The position numbers and the translations under genes were made by a program. A stretch of DNA of 64,000 nucleotides from Ariolimax columbianus. Taxonomy: Eukaryota; Mollusca; Gastropoda; Stylommatophora; Arionidae. Within the stretch, counting starts at the first letter, position 1, and each line of letters begins with the position of its first letter. Positions 52,601-58,600 of this stretch are shown here, one piece after another. The stretch is taken from the NCBI GenBank assembly GCA_036924085.1, contig JAVGWX010000004.1, positions 75,643,590 to 75,707,589 on the forward strand, given 5' to 3'. The notes under the pieces are model-generated. The model searched no databases and was not told the DNA's origin. It worked only from the letters and a program-made list of their open reading frames with translations.

Positions 52601-55600
52601 GTCATCATTTTCTAATTAGTAACCGCACTCAGTGAGAATTCCAAAACACTGTAAGCAAAACCTTTCTTGCTGATGGCGTAATCTTGAATTTCTTGGCAGA
52701 AGTTGAAGAAGGATGTCTCCATTGCATTAAAGCAAAGCACACTTGATTCGGGTTGGTAGTGATGCACCCATGATTCATCCCCTGAAACAATCCTGTTTTG
52801 CATGTCTTCTCCTTCATCAAACATACTGACGGAGATGCTGCAACAACAGTTTCATTCGGTTCATGTTGTGTTCACCAGTCAGTTGTCTGGGTACCAACCA
52901 TGAGAAAACTGGAAAATCAATTGATCCTGCATTATGCTGTAGGCTATACCATGCAAACACCCTATTGCAGTTGCTACACTATCTATCATTACTCACCTGT
53001 CAGCTCGAATCAACTCCCCTACCCACCGTACAGATGCTTTTGCTGCAATCTGAACAGGACAGGATGACCAAGTCGGAATTCAATAAAAAATTTTTTAGCA
53101 TCCTTAAGAAAATTGATCAAACCAGTTATGCACTGCTTTATGCGACAAACACTTCAGATCCTTTGCAGAAAGACCTTTTGCCCAAAAAGAAACCCACAGC
53201 TGCATGCTGTTCTTTGATTGTAATCTGTAAGCACAGACACCTTTTTTTGTATCTGAGCTGCACATGTAGTCACAAAGCTGGATATTGTTGCCAATTCTTT
53301 CAGTGAAGAGATGTTGTTGAAGGCCCACAATGAGTAAGTTTACTCTTTTGTGCTCCCTGAAAAGGGTGTTAAGTGGTGAGTTGCAGTAGCTTTTCTTTAC
53401 ATCTCAAGTGTGCTGATGAAGGTGAACCTGGGCCCTCCAGGCAGCTGTGCTATGCTTGGCTTCATCTGCATGTCGCTCACTATAACAGGGATCATGTCGA
53501 TCCTCCACCTTATTAGTCAGGCCACTATGAAAACATCCCATTCACCTTCGTGAGGTGAGGTTCTATTCCAGTAAATTTTACCTAACCCTGACTAACATGT
53601 CCAATTAGTATGTTTTTCCTGACCAACATTAGTCTCCTCTCCTCTGTGATGAGGCGCCAAAGACATCAATTCTGGGCCAGAAACAACTTCTTTTCTTTTC
53701 TTTTTTCTTATTTTGTCGTGCTTGTGCCTTTCAGTTTCAAGTTATGATGGATGAGATCCTAGTATGTGCTTCGTACACGTGGAGTTTCACTGCTTCTGTT
53801 ATTTCAGCTATCCATCTTTTGCGTAGTCTACCCTTGGCTTTGTATCCATTGTATCTGTATAACATTTCTTTCTGATGGATACTATCTGGTGTTTGACGTG
53901 TCACGTAACCAAACCATTTGGTTTGCTGTCTCTTGATGAGGTCTAGCACTGGTGTTGTACCTACTTGTTTCCTAATATCTTTGTTTCTGATTCTATCCAT
54001 TCTTGTTACTCCAAGAAACAACAGTATCCCACGACTCTCACTTTATATGGATGAATACATGGCTACAACAAAATTGACATGTGGACTGAATTAAATGGTC
54101 CCTTACCTCATAGATAACAGATGTACACCCACTGAGAAGTGGAGCATATGCAATGTACGAGTGTCCAACCACCCAGCCCAGGTCAGAAGCCGCCCACCAA
54201 ACCTGCCAAGAAAACAGACCACAGCAAGACATGTACACTTCATGTAACAGCTACAAACTTCTTCCTCTAGTCTGGGTTGACAACCTTTCTTGGAGTAGAG
54301 ACCAGAGACAGATATTCCCCTTCAGATGGCAGCACAGACATTTGTTGGTGATGTTCTAAAATCTGAATGTTATAATCTTAATTAAATGCCATGTTTCCAA
54401 ACCATACAGTATAATTAATTTTTAGAGAATCTGCATTTTGTAAAATCTTGGTTTGATCGTTCATATTTATCTAATGTCAAGATATCAAGAACAAAAGCCA
54501 GGTGTATAGATTTGATATTAACACTGAGTGGTTGAAGCAACAACCAACTTGTCTGCTGACCTATAACTGATCAAGACCCAATTCGGCATCCAAGTGGCAG
54601 CCTTGGAAACAGACTGCAACCATGCAGCCTGACTTTAATGAACTATGATTCAAAGAGGGAAGGGAAACCCAATCCCAAAAATGCTGTGCTGAAATCAGAT
54701 GTGTCGAGCTGAAAGGTGTCAATATCGTTGCCCCACTGTTGTTGTTGTTGTTATTCCATGGCTGCTGAGCAAGCCTGCTCTTGGCAGCCCAATGTCATTC
54801 TAATATATATACAGGTCTTCTTCAGTTGTGTCACTGCTCTGTACAGTGTGTTGGTAATTGTCAGCAGTGCTAGTAAGAATCTTTTCCTCATGTCCGCAAG
54901 CGCCTTGCACTCAATGAATAGATGTCAAACTGTTTTATCAGGATGAGACCAATGTCTGCACAAGTGCGGGTGCTGGTGATTGAAGCAGTTCAAGTGGCTA
55001 TTGGCTCTGGTATGTTCTGTTCGGAACTGAAAGATGAGACTTTGATCTCTTCTATGTAGTTTATTTATGCCATCGTCAATTTTTAACTGTGACATTTCAC
55101 TAAATACACTGCGACCTGTTGTTCCCATCGCCCACCTGTTCATCCTGATTTCCCAAGTATTATTCTTAATAATTCGTTTTACTGTGTGGTTACTGCAGGG
55201 TCTATCCAATTGTTGTTTCGAGACTCCTGTTTTTGCTAATTTGTCGACCATCTTGCTCCCTAGTAGCCCACTATGTCCAGGGATCCATTGCAAGATGACA
55301 TTTATCCTGTGGGCAGTGATGATGTTGTTGATAGCCCTTCCCACCAAGAATACCTTCTTTTCTTTATATGGGGTGTTCTTCAGCACCTCCAGAACCGACT
55401 TGGAGTCACTAATAATTAGCAAATCCATCGGCAACAATTTTCAAAAATCAAATTGTTAGTGCAAAATTTCAACTGATGTTTTTATAGCCTCGACCTCTGC
55501 TTCATCGTTTGAACGGTTTCCGCCGCATGAATCACAAAACTCGTATATGGACCCACCCGGGTATTTCATATGGATACCCTCCAAAAGAGGTAGATTTGAA

Positions 55601-58600
55601 TACCGATCCATCCATATAGACCAGGACTGCCGATTTTGGATAGCTGGAGACTGTCTCTAAGGCACATGTCTTCAGGATATTAGGTGTAGTCTCCTTGGTG
55701 GCTGCCTTTTCTGTCATGTGTGTTTTTATGACTGACAGGCAAAGATTTTCCCAAAGGGTTGGTCCAAGAAACCTATTTTCAATTTCTCTCTCCTCTAGCA
55801 GATGGTGAATATGGCTTTTCTCTTCTGCTACATCCAGTGGGGACAATTGTGTCAACCTTCTCCTTTGCTTTCAAGTGTTTATTTTTACCCTATTTGGATG
55901 GCCATTTTCTTTGTCTCTTGTATCTTTCTACCGCTTCAGTCAGTGCCCCCTTTCTCCTAATATCTAGCGGTTCTATGTTGGCCTCTATTTCGCACGACAA
56001 TATAGGTGTTAATCTCATTCCCCCACAAATTAGCCTGAGAACTTGATTCTGCACCCGGTCAATAGATGAGATGTTGTTTGTACTCACAGTCATCTGTATG
56101 GGTAGGCTGTAGTCCATCACGGGTCGTACATAACCAAGGTATAGTTGCCGAAGAGTATGTTTATCAGCTCCCCAATTTGTACTAGCAAGTCTTTTGATCA
56201 AGTTCAAATGCTTGGCCACAATAGACTGAGGTACCACCTATTCAATAAATTGAAGATAGGTGGCACAGACAAATGCTCGTGTGATACCGGCAAAATGACC
56301 GCTAAACATTTGCTACAAAACTGCCCGACATACAAGGATCAGAGAAAGCAGATGTGGCCATCACCAGTGGCAACACTAGACAAGCTTTATGGCAGTGTCG
56401 ACAGCCTCAGGATGACCGCTGCTTTTTTCGAAAAAATACAGGTTGACGTCTGACAGCGTATGAAGAAGAAGAAGACTGCACAGGCCACAACAGACTTGAG
56501 GTACCATCTTTTCAATAAACTGAAGATAGGTGCTACTGATGAATGCACCTATGGTACAGTGAAAATTAACCCTGAAAAACTACTGCAAAATTACTAATGA
56601 ACATCTGCTACAAAATTGCCCCACATACAAGAAAGTATATGTGGTCATCACCAGTGCCAACACTAGACAAGCTCTATGGTAGTGTTGACAGCCTCAGAAT
56701 GAGCGCTGCTTTCTTTGAACAATTTCAAGTGGATGTCTGACAGATTATGAAGAAGAAGAAATCAGATTGCAACTAGCAAAGAGATACCTCACTCACATGC
56801 ATATGCTACGTTTCTGGCAGGACGTGACGATCCTGGGACACAGTCACACTGGACTGCCTCTCTTCCGGGATAGTACAAACTAGTACATAGTCCATCATAT
56901 CATTGCCAAACCCTATAGACACGAGTAGGGAAGACTCGATAGTCCTGTAAGACAACTTCCTAAGAGAGACAACTCTGACCAAAAACAACTGCTGCCTTGC
57001 AGTTAGGCTGGGGACAGCCAAAGGCTAAGGAGGGCAACCCTACAGAAACGCCTGTTGAAATCGGATGCACGGAGCCACAGGCTTAACAAAATAAAACAGT
57101 GCAACGTAAATATCGCTGTAAACAGCGTACGATGAAGAAGAAGAAGAAGATTGCAACTTATTCACCAAGACTTTGCCTCACATACATATCACGCACTTGG
57201 AAACAGACAGTGTTACAGCAGCCTGACCAATGGGATGATAGCTGACACTGTGATAAATTTAGCCTGCTCAAAAGCAATGCATTGCAATACAGCACTAAGG
57301 ATCCAGATACACCTTCTTCTGTATAGACAGGAATGCAAGAAGAACCATAGCAAACCTGCAACCAGAGGAAATTCATCAAAGATTGAAGAAATCAGTAAGA
57401 GTAGTTTTGGACAACAACAATCTTATGTCGTACAAATTATTGAACGCTGTTTCACATAAATTGCTCACCTCTCCAGGTTTAAGACCATAAATATTCCACA
57501 TGGACCAATTCAAGGCAACGGCATGCCCTCCGCTAGGCCTAACCACAGCCTGAGGAGGAAATTAGTGACACATTAACAGGGCATACAGGAATAATAGTAT
57601 TCAATTAGACAGATCAACATCTGATGCCAGATAGTCAAACGCTATCTTTTTGTTCTGCAAATCCAGCTGGTTGCCCCTTATTTACTGCAATTCAAGGATC
57701 AAATTCAGCATTTCCCATACTGGATATCCTTTAAATTTACTGCAATTCAAGGATCAAATTCAGCATTTCCCATACTGGATATCCTTTAAATTTACTGCAA
57801 TTCAAGGATCAAATTCAGCATTTCCCATACTGGATATCCTTTAAATTTACTGCAATTCAAGGATCAAAATCAGCATTTCCCATACTGGATATCCTTTAAA
57901 TTTACTGCAATTCAAGGATCAAATTCAGCATTTCCCATACTGGATAACCTTTAGATTTTTATCAATAGGGGCAACAGGGTAATAACACAATTTAAAACAA
58001 ATAACACTTCCTGCTGTATAAAACGTGCATTCACCTTTCTCAAAACGTCTCACATTCTCTGCCAAAAGACATCAGCTGCTGTTGTCTATTAGTAATGTTG
58101 TCCATTGCAAGTAAAGATGGTAACAGTGTTAGATAAGTGTAGTCAGATGTGACAACAAATGACTGTTAAGTTCTATCTGCACATCGAGCAGACATACGAA
58201 ATCTTGATCTTAATGACCCACACCTCAGCGTAGCTGCAGGTCCCAACTTCGTCTCCTGTCTTGGACCATGGAAGTCCAGTGCATGGTAAGCCCTCCTCTA
58301 GAGGCATCTCGGATGTTGTTGTATACAGCAAGGGAGTCTGACTAATGCATTGGAGGTCTTCCCTGCTGTCTCTTTTGACCTCGGGAGTACCAGACTGCTG
58401 TCCCCGTGTTCATCAACCATTGTTTCGTCGAAGTATGTAACATGCCCATCCACACTTTGCCTTGTCTGTATAGATTACCGCATTATTCACCAAGGACAAT
58501 CAGCATATGTCAGAATGGTGGAGATTATGCATACATAGGTATAGTCAGAATAGTTCTAATAAAAATGAACTTGCCTTTGGGAGTCCAGTAGTGCCTGACG

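Larger units (their letters stand above)
50825..53330 (-). pseudogene. Mariner transposase pseudogene, split by later insertions
   Basis: On the minus strand the pieces in order are an HTH-like [16 protein letters not shown] and [11 protein letters not shown] (53104-53210), [16 protein letters not shown] (near 52870), [17 protein letters not shown] (52745-52800, first catalytic Asp) and a frame-shifted [20 protein letters not shown]. Then come [10 protein letters not shown] (51445-51475, second Asp region), the C-terminal [12 protein letters not shown] (near 51000; typically AAGF..LV.RWDKC) and the end TGACTTACCCTTG near 50835. Family D (51107-51430), a SINE (51647-51806) and LINE RT debris (51820-52600) interrupt it. 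Confidence 0.75.

Noticed and set aside
54107..54202. Exons d-n belonging to a separate second synthetase gene
   Set aside because: All splice phases and the order of family motifs join into one protein without overlap or gap.
57681..57955. CRISPR-like regular repeats
   Set aside because: These are head-to-tail 55-bp units without spacers.
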